Origin: Anaerolineales bacterium
GTDB taxonomy: Bacteria; Chloroflexota; Anaerolineae; Anaerolineales; DRMV01
Reading direction: 5' to 3'
Length of the DNA: 61,823 nt
NCBI GenBank assembly: GCA_026996855.1
Contig: JALWJZ010000023.1
Coordinates: 1-61,823, forward strand
Shown here in pieces: positions 35,195 to 44,290 of this stretch. Position 1 is the first letter of the stretch, and every line of letters begins with the position of its first letter. The notes beneath the pieces are model-generated. The model was not told where the DNA came from. It ran no database searches and worked only from the letters and a program-made list of their open reading frames with translations. The position numbers and the translations under genes are program-made.

Positions 35195-37088
35195 ACCAAC
35201 CCCTCCTCGGGAGCATCCCTCCCCCGTCCGTCCCCGGTTGGGGGAAATGCTGGTCCAGGCCGGGTTGCTCGCACCCCAGGACCTGGAACGGGCGCTGAAA
35301 TTGCAGCGCCGCACCGGGTCGCCACTGGGGCAAATCCTCATCGCCCTGGGCCTGGTCCGGCGTTACGACCTGTACCGCTTCCTGGCACGCCAATGGGGTT
35401 TGCCCTTTGTGGACCTTCTGCGGATACGCCCGGACCGCACCCTGGCCCGCCGAGGGAACCCGGAAACGTACTTGCGCCTGGGCTTTTTTCCCGTCGAACG
35501 TCAGGGGGATGTGTACACCATCGCGGTTGCGCGCCAGCCCGACCCCAGCCTGGTCGAGGACATTCGCCAGGCCCTGGCCCTTCCCCCCTATGCCCACCTG
35601 CGCTTCTACGTCACCACGGACTGGGACATCGAGCAAGTCGTCCGGGAAATTTTCCATCGCGACGTACTCAACGCCGCGGTTTTCGGGCTGTATTATCGCC
35701 ACCCCCATGAGTCGGCCTACACTGTGCTCACCCGGGGCCAGTTCCTGCTTCTGAGCCTGGCCCTGTTGTTTCTCCTCACCGCCGGCATCTGGTTCCCCTA
35801 CCCCACCCTACTGGCCCTCAACGCGCTGGTCAACCTGGCCTTCCTGGTGGGCATCGTGTTCAAATTCGTGGTTTCCCTGGCCGGGGCCAAATACGAAACC
35901 ATGGAACCCATCACCCGGGAGGAAGTGGCAAGCCTGCGGGAAGAAGACCTCCCCCGTTATACCATCCTGGTGCCCGTGTATCGGGAGGCCAACGTCATCC
36001 GTCCCCTGCTGGAAAGCCTGGCCCGGCTGGACTACCCCAAGGACAAACTGGAAATCCTCGTCCTGCTGGAAGAAGACGACAAGGAAACCTACGAAGCGGC
36101 CAAGGCCGCGCGGCCGCCTTACAACGTGCGCTTCGTTATCATCCCCGATGCGCCACCCAAAACCAAACCCAAGGCCTGCAACGTGGGTCTGTTCTTCGCC
36201 CGCGGCGAGTATCTGGTCATTTACGACGCGGAAGACCGCCCCGAGCCCGACCAGTTGAAAAAGGCCGTGGTGGCCTTTCGCAAAGGCCCGGCCAACTTGG
36301 CCGTGGTCCAGGCCGCGCTCAATTACTACAACAGCCGGGAGAACTTCCTCACCCGCATGTTCACCCTGGAATACTCCTTCTGGTTCGACTACATGCTCCC
36401 CGGCCTGGACCGCCTGGGTTTTCCCATCCCCCTGGGTGGCACCAGCAATCACTTTCGCACCCAGGTGTTGCGGGAACTGGGGGGCTGGGACCCCTTCAAC
36501 GTCACAGAGGATGCAGACCTGGGCATTCGGGCCGCGGCCCACGGTTACCGGGTGGCGGTGCTCAATTCCACCACCTACGAAGAAGCCAACTCGCGGGTTG
36601 GGAACTGGATTCGCCAGCGCTCCCGCTGGATAAAGGGCTACATGCAGACCACCCTGGTGCACCTGCGCGCACCCATGCAACTGGTGCGCCGTATCGGCTG
36701 GAAGGCCACCCTTGGTTTCCTGCTCCTCATCGCGGGCACACCCCTGACCTTTCTGGCCGCGCCGCCTTTGTGGGCCATGTACGTGCTCTGGTTGCTCACC
36801 GAGACCCGCATCTTCGACCCCTTCTTTCCCCCGCTCCTTTTGTACATCAGCCTGGTCAACCTGCTTCTCGGCAACGGCATCGCCATTTACCTCAACATGC
36901 TGGCGGTGTTCAAGCGTCGGTATTACGACCTCATCCCCTGGGCGTTGTTGAACCCCGTGTACTGGGTGTTGCACTCCATCGCCGCGTACAAGGCCCTGTG
37001 GCAACTGCTCACCAAACCCCACTACTGGGAAAAAACGGTGCACGGCATCAGCCGGTATGGATTCTCGGAAAACGGGAACACCGGGTGA
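35187..37088 (+). CDS. GT2 polysaccharide synthase with N-terminal MshEN domain
   Basis: A 633-residue membrane glycosyltransferase. Residues 17-69 match the MshEN double motif: RLGEMLVQAGLL...LERALKLQ, a five-residue spacer, and PLGQILIALGLV...LYRFLARQ, the pattern that binds cyclic di-GMP in MshE and related proteins. After two membrane helices (about 185-235) comes the GT2 domain with YDAEDRPEPDQ (DxD-type), TEDADLG (acceptor base) and QRSRWIKGY (QxxRW), then four or more helices. BcsA-type synthases use a C-terminal PilZ domain for the same signal; none is seen here. Cotranscribed with the BcsB-like gene and a membrane protein. Confidence 0.85.
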   Translation: MNEPTPPREHPSPVRPRLGEMLVQAGLLAPQDLERALKLQRRTGSPLGQILIALGLVRRYDLYRFLARQWGLPFVDLLRIRPDRTLARRGNPETYLRLGFFPVERQGDVYTIAVARQPDPSLVEDIRQALALPPYAHLRFYVTTDWDIEQVVREIFHRDVLNAAVFGLYYRHPHESAYTVLTRGQFLLLSLALLFLLTAGIWFPYPTLLALNALVNLAFLVGIVFKFVVSLAGAKYETMEPITREEVASLREEDLPRYTILVPVYREANVIRPLLESLARLDYPKDKLEILVLLEEDDKETYEAAKAARPPYNVRFVIIPDAPPKTKPKACNVGLFFARGEYLVIYDAEDRPEPDQLKKAVVAFRKGPANLAVVQAALNYYNSRENFLTRMFTLEYSFWFDYMLPGLDRLGFPIPLGGTSNHFRTQVLRELGGWDPFNVTEDADLGIRAAAHGYRVAVLNSTTYEEANSRVGNWIRQRSRWIKGYMQTTLVHLRAPMQLVRRIGWKATLGFLLLIAGTPLTFLAAPPLWAMYVLWLLTETRIFDPFFPPLLLYISLVNLLLGNGIAIYLNMLAVFKRRYYDLIPWALLNPVYWVLHSIAAYKALWQLLTKPHYWEKTVHGISRYGFSENGNTG

Positions 37089-37162
37089 GGCCTGTTGACG
37101 GAGGGCCAAAAGCCCGTCCAGATACCCGAAGGGTTCGCGAAATCTCGGAAAGAGGTTGTCCT

Positions 37163-38674
37163 ATGCCCGCACCGGAACCCGCAGAAACGATGATGACCCC
37201 CCTGAAGCCTTGGTCAAACACGACGGGGCAATCCCCCCGCGGGAACCGTGCCCTTTTGCCCTGGGCATGGCGCCTGGCCGGTCTGCTGACCCTCTTCCTG
37301 CCCCTGGCCCTGCTGGCTTTGGAAGCCCACCGGCTCCTTTTCCTCAGCAACCAGCACGCCCACCTGGTGGCCAAAGCCCTGCTGGTGCTGGACCGGGGCC
37401 GGGTGGAACTCATCGGATTCGTCTACCCACCCCTTCCCTTTCTGTTGTTGCTGCCCTGGCCCCACCCCCTTTGGGCCTCGCTATTGGCCGCGCTCATGGG
37501 CAGCGCGGTGGCCTGGGTGGCGCTGGGGCGCATGGTTCGGGCTGGTTTCGCCCCCTGGCAAAGCCTGCTGACCCTGGGCAGCGCCATGCTCACGCCAGCA
37601 GCCCTCTACCTGAGCACCCAGGCGTTGAGCCACGTCCTCATGCTTCTGCTGCTGGTATTCACCTGGTTCTTCTTCCTTCGTTTCGTTTGTGATGGCTACA
37701 CGCAGGCAGGCTTCGTCAGCGGCATGTTGCTGGGCCTGGCCTTCTTCGTCAACCACCATGCCCTGGGCTTCGCTCTGGGTTACGGCCTGGCCGCCCCCTT
37801 CTTCCTGCGGGAACGCACGCCCGGCCGCATCCTGGCCGCCACGTTCGTGCTCCTCTTCCCCGTGGTCTGGGCCGCGGGCATCTGGATGTACGTGAACTGG
37901 GTGTTCACCGACAACCCCCTCCAGTTCCTCCACCATCCCGAGTCCAGCCTGTTCGTTTACGGTCGGGTCTTGCTGGAAGAGCCCATCGTGGGCTGGCCCC
38001 TGGCCCTGCGGTCCGTTGCACAAGACCTCCTGGCCACGCCGCTCTACCCTTTGGTGTTCCTCCTCGTCCTCCGCTACCGTCCGAAACGTATCGGCGTCTA
38101 TCTCTTCCCCCTCTTGCTCGTCACCACGGTGCGGGCCTGGGGCATGGTGTACGAACCGGCCTTTGCCCGGGGTACCCTGCTCCTCATCGCGCTGGCCGGG
38201 GTGCCCGGTTCCATGCCTCGCGCGGCGCGGCTTTGGGTGGTGCTGGGCGGTTTGCTCACCCTGGCCTCGAGCCACATGATGGGGCTTTCGGGGGAAGCCC
38301 GCGCCTGGCAGGCGGTGCTCCTGCAAGCGCGACCACGCGCCCAGGCCCTGGAAGAGATGGACATCGCCCGCTATTTGCGCGGCTTCCCGCCCCAGCGCGT
38401 CCTGCTGGACGACCGGGGCGCGTATCGGCTGGTGGCCCGCACCGGCTCGGCCCGGCCTTTCCTCCTCCCTGCGGATGCCGCCTATCCCTTCGCCCTGAGC
38501 AACCCGGCCCGTTTCGTAGATGCTCTGGTGGTCCCCACCCGGCCCATGCCCCACGTGGGCGGCCCCATGCTCAACGAATTCGTCCGCCATCCCCCGGAAG
38601 GCTTCACCCGCGCCCGCGCCTGGCCCCACTGGCAACTTTACCTGCGCCAGGGCCTGTCCCTGCCTACTCCGTGA
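37163..38674 (+). CDS. polytopic membrane protein, GT-C/GT39-like
   Basis: A 503-residue protein with 11-12 hydrophobic helices and a C-terminal soluble part of about 120 residues (from ALEEMDIARYLRGFPPQRVLL). The segment RGRVELIGFVYPPLPFLLLL after the first helix resembles the first loop of GT-C glycosyltransferases. I do not recognise a specific family. It follows the synthase by 74 bp with an AGAGG site before ATG 37163, and is probably the third gene of the polysaccharide cassette. An upstream in-frame extension runs inside the synthase gene and is discarded. Confidence 0.6.
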   Translation: MPAPEPAETMMTPLKPWSNTTGQSPRGNRALLPWAWRLAGLLTLFLPLALLALEAHRLLFLSNQHAHLVAKALLVLDRGRVELIGFVYPPLPFLLLLPWPHPLWASLLAALMGSAVAWVALGRMVRAGFAPWQSLLTLGSAMLTPAALYLSTQALSHVLMLLLLVFTWFFFLRFVCDGYTQAGFVSGMLLGLAFFVNHHALGFALGYGLAAPFFLRERTPGRILAATFVLLFPVVWAAGIWMYVNWVFTDNPLQFLHHPESSLFVYGRVLLEEPIVGWPLALRSVAQDLLATPLYPLVFLLVLRYRPKRIGVYLFPLLLVTTVRAWGMVYEPAFARGTLLLIALAGVPGSMPRAARLWVVLGGLLTLASSHMMGLSGEARAWQAVLLQARPRAQALEEMDIARYLRGFPPQRVLLDDRGAYRLVARTGSARPFLLPADAAYPFALSNPARFVDALVVPTRPMPHVGGPMLNEFVRHPPEGFTRARAWPHWQLYLRQGLSLPTP

Positions 38675-38680
38675 TACAAT
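38672..38680 (+). promoter_or_regulatory. extended -10 promoter of the upstream biotin carboxylase
   Basis: TGA-TACAAT directly at the end of the preceding gene, about 80 bp before the accC-like start. No clear -35 box. Confidence 0.5.
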
Positions 38681-38762
38681 CATGCCCGATTGGACAGCCT
38701 CTCTTCCATGTGGAAACCCCCAAAAGCCCATGCCCTACACCGTGCAGGGAGAAGAAGGGGTG

Positions 38763-40244
38763 ATGTTTCGCAAAATGCTCATCGCCAATCGGGGTGAAAT
38801 CGCGGTGCGGGTCATCCGGGCCTGTCGCGAGATGGGCATTCGCACCGTGGCCGTGTATTCCGAGGCCGACGCCCACGCGCCCCATGTACACCTGGCCGAC
38901 GAAGCCTATCTCCTGGGTCCGCCACCGGCCGGTGAATCCTACCTGAACATCCCCCGCCTGCTGGAAATCGCAAAAAAGAGCGGCGCAGAAGCCGTACATC
39001 CCGGTTACGGCTTTCTCTCGGAAAACCCCCGCTTTGCCCGCGCGGTGCAGGAAGCCGGCCTGGTATTCATCGGCCCGCCGGCCGAACCCATGGCCCTCAT
39101 GGGCGACAAAGCCCAGGCCCGGGAACGGATGCAACGCGCCGGGGTGCCTGTGGTTCCCGGCTTCTCCCACCTTCGCAGCGACGAAGACCTGGCCCGGGCC
39201 GCGGACCGGCTGGGCTACCCGGTGCTCCTCAAGGCGGCCGCGGGCGGCGGTGGTAAAGGCATGCGGGTGGTGTGGAACCCCCGGGAACTGGCCGAAGCCG
39301 CGGACGCAGCCCGCCGGGAGGCGCTCTCCGCTTTTGGCGATGACCGCCTGCTGGTGGAGAAATACGTTCCCCATGCCCATCACGTGGAAGTACAAATCCT
39401 GGCCGACCCTTACGGCACCACCCTGGCCCTGTACGAACGGGAATGTTCGGTGCAACGCCGGTACCAGAAAATCATCGAAGAAACCCCTTCCCCCGTGCTG
39501 GCCCCGGAAACCCGTCAGGCACTGATGGAAGCGGGGCGCAAGGCCGCCCAGGCTGTGGGCTACGTGAACGCGGGCACGGTGGAATTCATCCTCGACCCGG
39601 AAACCCAGGCGTTCTACTTCCTGGAAATGAACACCCGGCTCCAGGTGGAGCACCCCATCACCGAAATGGTGCTGGGCATCGACCTGGTTCAGTGGCAGAT
39701 TCGGGTGGCCGCGGGCGAACGCCTGCCGGACTGGCTGGCGCGGCGCACCCCACGCGGGCACGCCATGGAAGCCCGAGTGTACGCCGAAGACCCGGCCCGA
39801 GCGTTCATCCCCACCTCGGGGAAAGTGCTGGCCCTGCAGGAACCCCAGGGCCCGGGCGTGCGGGTGGACTCGGGCATGGCCCCCGGCCTGGACGTTTCCC
39901 CCTACTACGACCCCCTGCTGGCCAAAATCATCGTGCATGGGGAAAACCGGGAACAGGCCCGCCGTCGGCTCCTCGAGGCCCTGCGAAACACCCTGTACCT
40001 GGGCCTCTCCACCAACCTGCCCTTTTTGATGGACGTGCTGGAGCACCCGGATTTCGTGGCCGGGCGGGTGGATACCCGCTGGGTGGAACGGGAAATGCTC
40101 CCCTGGCAGCCCCCAGAGCCGCCGCCCTGGGCCTGGGCGGCCGCAGCCTGGGCCTGGCGACACCGGGCTTCCACCCTTTCTACCGATGCCCCTCGCGCGC
40201 GCATTCCCTCGGCCTGGGAACGCCTGCACCAATGGTTTCCTTGA
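38763..40244 (+). CDS. accC: biotin carboxylase (acetyl/acyl-CoA carboxylase subunit)
   Basis: A 493-residue ATP-grasp enzyme that carboxylates biotin on a carrier protein with ATP and bicarbonate. [26 protein letters not shown] opens the N-domain; [15 protein letters not shown] is the glycine-rich loop; ECSVQRRYQKIIEETPSP and FLEMNTRLQVEHPITEMVLGIDLV are signature blocks with the catalytic arginine. It lacks a fused biotinyl domain. The C-terminal ~50 residues (Trp/Ala-rich) are not family-like. No carrier or carboxyltransferase is next to it. A second biotin carboxylase is at 59953-61470. Confidence 0.92.
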   Translation: MFRKMLIANRGEIAVRVIRACREMGIRTVAVYSEADAHAPHVHLADEAYLLGPPPAGESYLNIPRLLEIAKKSGAEAVHPGYGFLSENPRFARAVQEAGLVFIGPPAEPMALMGDKAQARERMQRAGVPVVPGFSHLRSDEDLARAADRLGYPVLLKAAAGGGGKGMRVVWNPRELAEAADAARREALSAFGDDRLLVEKYVPHAHHVEVQILADPYGTTLALYERECSVQRRYQKIIEETPSPVLAPETRQALMEAGRKAAQAVGYVNAGTVEFILDPETQAFYFLEMNTRLQVEHPITEMVLGIDLVQWQIRVAAGERLPDWLARRTPRGHAMEARVYAEDPARAFIPTSGKVLALQEPQGPGVRVDSGMAPGLDVSPYYDPLLAKIIVHGENREQARRRLLEALRNTLYLGLSTNLPFLMDVLEHPDFVAGRVDTRWVEREMLPWQPPEPPPWAWAAAAWAWRHRASTLSTDAPRARIPSAWERLHQWFP

Positions 40245-40257
40245 TGGGAGGTCCTCC

Positions 40258-40938
40258 ATGACCCATTCCTCCTCGTCTTCGACCCCACCATCGCGTCCCC
40301 GCTCCCGGGTGACACGCGCACCCTTCGTCCTGGCCGACTGGGCCCGGGAGCACTTTCGGGGCCTGCTCAACTTCGGCGCCCGCATCTTCCTTTCCCTGGG
40401 CCTGCACCCCAACACCATGACCTTCATCGGCGTGGCGGGGAACTTCGTGGCCGCGCTGTTCCTGGCCCGAGGTGAGTTTCTCACGGGTGGTCTGGTCATG
40501 ATGGCCATGGGCGCGTTCGACGCGCTGGACGGCGCCATGGCCCGGCTCAAAGGCGAAAGCACCACCTGGGGCGCGTTCGTGGATTCCGTCTCGGACCGCT
40601 ACTCAGAACTGGCCATCATCGGCGGCGTGCTGTGGTACTTCACCACCCAGGGAAATCACCTGGGGGTTTTGCTGGCCTACCTGGCTGCCTCCGGTGCCGT
40701 GCTGGTGTCCTACATCCGGGCCCGGGGAGCCTCCCTGGGCATCGACATCAAAGTGGGGGTACTGACCCGCTTCGAGCGCTATTTGGTGCTGGCCCCTACG
40801 TTGATTTTGGGGTATCCCCTGGTGGGCATGGCCCTGGTGGCGCTGGGCGCGCACATCACCGCGTTGCAGCGCATCGCTTACATGCGCGCGTACGTTCATC
40901 GTTCCGGCCTGCTGAGGCCAAAGGAGGAAGCCCCATGA
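40258..40938 (+). CDS. CDP-alcohol phosphatidyltransferase
   Basis: A 226-residue membrane enzyme that moves a phosphatidyl group from CDP-diacylglycerol to an alcohol in phospholipid synthesis. The full signature DALDGAMARLKGESTTWGAF then VDSVSDR (DGxxARx8Gx3Dx3D) is intact and is followed by about five helices. A Ser/Pro-rich N-terminus of ~20 residues precedes. PgsA-like or phosphatidylinositol-phosphate-synthase-like function is possible. GGGAGGTCC precedes the ATG. It overlaps lgt by an ATGA junction, so both act in lipid-linked envelope synthesis in one operon. Confidence 0.9.
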   Translation: MTHSSSSSTPPSRPRSRVTRAPFVLADWAREHFRGLLNFGARIFLSLGLHPNTMTFIGVAGNFVAALFLARGEFLTGGLVMMAMGAFDALDGAMARLKGESTTWGAFVDSVSDRYSELAIIGGVLWYFTTQGNHLGVLLAYLAASGAVLVSYIRARGASLGIDIKVGVLTRFERYLVLAPTLILGYPLVGMALVALGAHITALQRIAYMRAYVHRSGLLRPKEEAP

Positions 40939-41813
40939 CGTTCCAAATCGGGCCCTTCACCCTGCACGCCTACGGCCTCATCATCATGCTCGGGGTGTTG
41001 GCCGGTAGCTGGCTCACAGCGCGACGGGCCCGCCTGCACGGCCTGCGCCCGGAGTGGATTTGGGACCTGGTGCCCTGGCTGGTCATCGGTGGGGTCATCG
41101 GTGCGCGCCTGTGGCACGTGCTCTTTCCCCCGGCTTCGATGATCGAAGCCGGATACACCACCCGCTACTACCTCACCCACCCCCTGGAAGCCATTGCCAT
41201 CTGGAAGGGCGGCCTGGGCATGCCCGGCGTGCTCCTGGGCGGCGTGGCAAGCCTTTACCTGTATTTGCGCTTTACCAAGCGCACACACCTCTTTGCCCAC
41301 TTTGCCGATGCCGCGGCACCGGGCATTGCCCTGGGCCAGGCCATCGGGCGCTGGGGCAATTACGTGAACCAGGAACTGTACGGCCGTCCCACGGACCTGC
41401 CCTGGGCCATTTACATCGAACCCGCTTACCGGATGCCCGGGTACGAAAACGTGAGCCACTACCATCCCCTCTTCCTGTACGAATCCCTGTGGAACCTGTT
41501 CAACATGGCCGCACTCATATACATTCATCGCCGCTGGCGTCGTCATCTGCTCCCCGGCGACCTGTTTTTGCTTTACCTGGTCATCTACGGAACGGGCCGC
41601 TTTTTCCTGGAATTCCTTCGCCTCGACCCCGCGCCTTTGGGTACCATTAACGTCAACCAAACCTTGATGGCCGTGGTTGTGGTGTTGGCGGGGGGGATGC
41701 TGTGGTGGCGTCATCGGAAACCCTCCAAGGCGGAAGTACCCGTAGTCAGGACCGCATCCGCCGGGTCCGATAAACGGAAAACCCGACGCAAGAGGAAGAA
41801 GCGCAAACGATGA
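40935..41813 (+). CDS. lgt: prolipoprotein diacylglyceryl transferase
   Basis: A 292-residue membrane enzyme that attaches diacylglycerol to the lipobox cysteine of prolipoproteins such as the lipoproteins at 22201 and 57114. HAYGLIIMLGVLAG has the conserved histidine, and GRWGNYVNQELYGRPTDLPW is the Lgt signature, followed by HPLFLYESLWNLF. The C-terminal 30 residues are a lysine/arginine-rich tail, unusual but plausible on the cytoplasmic side. The start overlaps the preceding stop and the end overlaps the next start, both as ATGA. Confidence 0.95.
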   Translation: MTFQIGPFTLHAYGLIIMLGVLAGSWLTARRARLHGLRPEWIWDLVPWLVIGGVIGARLWHVLFPPASMIEAGYTTRYYLTHPLEAIAIWKGGLGMPGVLLGGVASLYLYLRFTKRTHLFAHFADAAAPGIALGQAIGRWGNYVNQELYGRPTDLPWAIYIEPAYRMPGYENVSHYHPLFLYESLWNLFNMAALIYIHRRWRRHLLPGDLFLLYLVIYGTGRFFLEFLRLDPAPLGTINVNQTLMAVVVVLAGGMLWWRHRKPSKAEVPVVRTASAGSDKRKTRRKRKKRKR

Positions 41814-42754
41814 TTCGTACGGAAGGGCTGAGCAAATCCTTCGAGGGATTTTGGGCCGTTCGCGACCTGACCCTGGAAGTGCATCCCGGCGAAATCCTGG
41901 CCCTCCTGGGGCCCAATGGCGCGGGCAAGACCACCACCGTGCGCATGCTGTCCGCGGTGTTGCGCCCTTCGCGGGGCCGGGCCTGGATCGGCGGCTATGA
42001 GGTGACCCAATCCCCCGACGAGGTGCGAAGCCTGGTGGGTGTTCTGACGGAACAACACGGCCTGTACACCCGTATGACCGCGCTGGAATACCTGACCTTC
42101 TTCGCCCGGCTGTACGACCTCCCCCCTGAAGCCAGCGCCCGACGCATCCGGCATTGGCTCACCTTCTTCGGCCTCTGGGAATTTCGCCATCAGCGTATCG
42201 GGAACTACTCCAAGGGCATGCGCCAGAAACTCGCGTTGAGCCGAGCCCTGCTCCACCACCCCCAGGCTTTGCTTTTGGACGAACCCACCTCGGCCATGGA
42301 CCCGGAAAGCGCCCGTCGGGTACGGCAGGCCATTGCCTCCCTGCGCTCCGAGGAACGGGCCATCATCCTGTGCACCCACAACCTGGTGGAAGCCGAGACC
42401 CTGGCCGACCGCATCGCCATCCTGGATCAGGGTCGCCTGGTGGCCCTGGGCACCCCGGAGGAACTGAAGGACCAGGCCTTGGGGCCACCTCGGTTTCGGG
42501 TGGTGCTGGCCGAACCCCGAACCGATCCACCACCCCTGCCACCGGGTTTTCAGGTGGAAGAGCAGCAGCCCACTTCTTTGGTGGTGCGTCCACCGCGCGG
42601 TGAAGCCGACAACCCCCGGCTGTTGCGCGCTTTGCTGCACGCCGGCTGGCCCGTTACCCGGCTGGAAGAAGTCCCCCGAACCCTGGAAGACGCCTACCTG
42701 GCTTTGATGGAGCGTTTGCATGGAAAAACCGAAAGCCTACCTCAAGCCGCATAG
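41810..42754 (+). CDS. ABC transporter ATP-binding protein (ABC-2 export type)
   Basis: A 314-residue ATPase with Walker A LLGPNGAGKTTTVRML, Q-loop VLTEQHGLYTRM, signature YSKGMRQKLALSRAL, Walker B ALLLDEPTSAMDP and switch histidine CTHNL. The C-terminal ~90 residues resemble the regulatory tail of drug or sodium efflux ABC-2 ATPases. The stop lies inside the next gene, the cognate permease. Start overlaps lgt by 4 bp. Confidence 0.93.
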   Translation: MIRTEGLSKSFEGFWAVRDLTLEVHPGEILALLGPNGAGKTTTVRMLSAVLRPSRGRAWIGGYEVTQSPDEVRSLVGVLTEQHGLYTRMTALEYLTFFARLYDLPPEASARRIRHWLTFFGLWEFRHQRIGNYSKGMRQKLALSRALLHHPQALLLDEPTSAMDPESARRVRQAIASLRSEERAIILCTHNLVEAETLADRIAILDQGRLVALGTPEELKDQALGPPRFRVVLAEPRTDPPPLPPGFQVEEQQPTSLVVRPPRGEADNPRLLRALLHAGWPVTRLEEVPRTLEDAYLALMERLHGKTESLPQAA

Positions 42755-44243
42755 CCCTGGAGCCACCTTATCACCAGCCCGTTGGCTCTCTCGGACGCGC
42801 GCCTGGTGGCGGCCGGTGCTGGTCATCCTGCACCGGGAATTGCTGGACCAGAGCCGGGACTGGCGCATCGTCACGCCCATCGTGGGTTTCACCCTGTTCT
42901 TCCCCTTCCTGATGAACTTCGTGGCCAGGCGCATGGTAGGCTTCGTGGAACGCTTCGGTGCGGAAATCGTGGCCGAACGCTTCTTCCCCTTTCTGCTCCT
43001 GGTGGTAGGCTTCTTCCCCCTGTCCATCTCCCTGGTCATCGCGCTGGAGAGTTTCGCGGGGGAACGGGAGCGCAACACCATCGAACCGCTGCTCATCGCG
43101 CCCATTCAGGACGCCCAACTCTATCTGGGGAAACTCCTGTCCGTGCTGGTCCTCCCTCTGTTGGCCAGTTTCCTGGGTATCCTCAGTTACATTGGCGTGC
43201 TGATGTGGCGGCTGGACTGGAAACCCGAACCCATGACCCTGGCCGCGGTGGTGGTGCTCACCGTCACTCAGGGTGTACTCATGGTGAGCGCGGCCGTGCT
43301 CATGTCCACCCAGGCCACCTCGGTACGGGCCGCGAACCTGCTGGCCACCCTCATCATCGTGCCCATCGCGCTGCTTCTCCAGGCCGAGAGCATGTTCCTC
43401 TTCTGGCGGCAGTACCACGTGTTGTGGTACATCGTGCTGGCCCTGCTGTTGACCACCGCGCTCATCGTGCGGGTGGGCCTGGCCTACTTCAACCGGGAGG
43501 CCCTTCTCAACCGGGAGATGGACGTCATCAACCTGGGCACCCTGTGGCGGCTGTACCGGCGCGCGGTGGTGGGCGAAGCCCGCAACCTGCGGGAATGGTA
43601 CGCCCGCGCGGTATGGCCGGAAGTGCGGCGCCTCGCCCTTCCGAGCCTGAGCGTCTTGGCCCTGCTCCTGGCGGCCATGGGGATTGGCTACGCCACCGTG
43701 GCCCGGGAACTGGCTTCCATCGACCCCCATCTCTTGCCCCAGTCCATACGCGACCCAGACACCTATCTCCAAAACCTGCAACGCTGGCTGCACGCCTCGG
43801 TGTTGGGCGGGGCCGGTCGCCTTCCCCTGGCCCTATTCCTTCACAACATGCGGGCCCTGTTCCTGGCCTGGCTGCTGGGGGTGATGAGTTTTGGCGTAGT
43901 CGGGCTTTTGGTCATCATGCTGCCCTTCGGCATCCTGGGCGGCGCGATGGCTTACATGCAATTCCTGAATCTGACGACCCCGACCGAGTTCTTCTTGGGT
44001 TTCGTGCTCCCCCACGGCGTGGCCGAGGTTCCGGCGCTGGTGCTTTTTGGCGCTTCCCTGTTGCGCTTAGGGGCCCGGTGGATCACCCCTTCCCGTCAGC
44101 GCAGCCTGGGGGAAGTGTGGATCACCAGCCTGGGCATCTGGACGCGGATTTTCCTGGGCGCGGTGCTCCCCCTCATGTTGCTGGCCGCTTTCCTGGAAGC
44201 CTACCTCGCCCCGCGCGTGGCCCTTTGGTTCCTGACCCGCTGA
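42720..44243 (+). CDS. ABC-2 permease fused to a SpoIIM-like domain
   Basis: A 507-residue membrane protein. The N-terminal half (about 30-265) is an ABC-2 permease with ALESFAGERERNTIEPLLIAPIQDAQLYLGKLL, the cytoplasmic coupling segment. After a charged connector (about 270-310) the C-terminal half (about 315-505) resembles SpoIIM/DUF95: LFLHNMRALFLAWLLGVMSFG, then GFVLPHGVAEVPALVLFGAS and LRLGARWI. SpoIIM in sporulators is part of the peptidoglycan-remodelling DMP complex; SpoIIM homologues also occur in non-sporulating bacteria. Overlaps the ATPase by 35 bp. The transported molecule is unknown. Confidence 0.82.
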   Translation: MEKPKAYLKPHSPGATLSPARWLSRTRAWWRPVLVILHRELLDQSRDWRIVTPIVGFTLFFPFLMNFVARRMVGFVERFGAEIVAERFFPFLLLVVGFFPLSISLVIALESFAGERERNTIEPLLIAPIQDAQLYLGKLLSVLVLPLLASFLGILSYIGVLMWRLDWKPEPMTLAAVVVLTVTQGVLMVSAAVLMSTQATSVRAANLLATLIIVPIALLLQAESMFLFWRQYHVLWYIVLALLLTTALIVRVGLAYFNREALLNREMDVINLGTLWRLYRRAVVGEARNLREWYARAVWPEVRRLALPSLSVLALLLAAMGIGYATVARELASIDPHLLPQSIRDPDTYLQNLQRWLHASVLGGAGRLPLALFLHNMRALFLAWLLGVMSFGVVGLLVIMLPFGILGGAMAYMQFLNLTTPTEFFLGFVLPHGVAEVPALVLFGASLLRLGARWITPSRQRSLGEVWITSLGIWTRIFLGAVLPLMLLAAFLEAYLAPRVALWFLTR

Positions 44244-44258
44244 ACTCCCACCGTACAT

Positions 44259-44290
44259 CCGCTTATTCGCATATCCGCAAATTCGCATCT
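44259..44290. repeat. octamer array after the ABC/SpoIIM gene
   Basis: ATCCGCTT, ATTCGCAT, ATCCGCAA, ATTCGCAT: four eight-base units, the complement of the family at 15413-15530, filling the gap between two converging genes. Confidence 0.8.
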
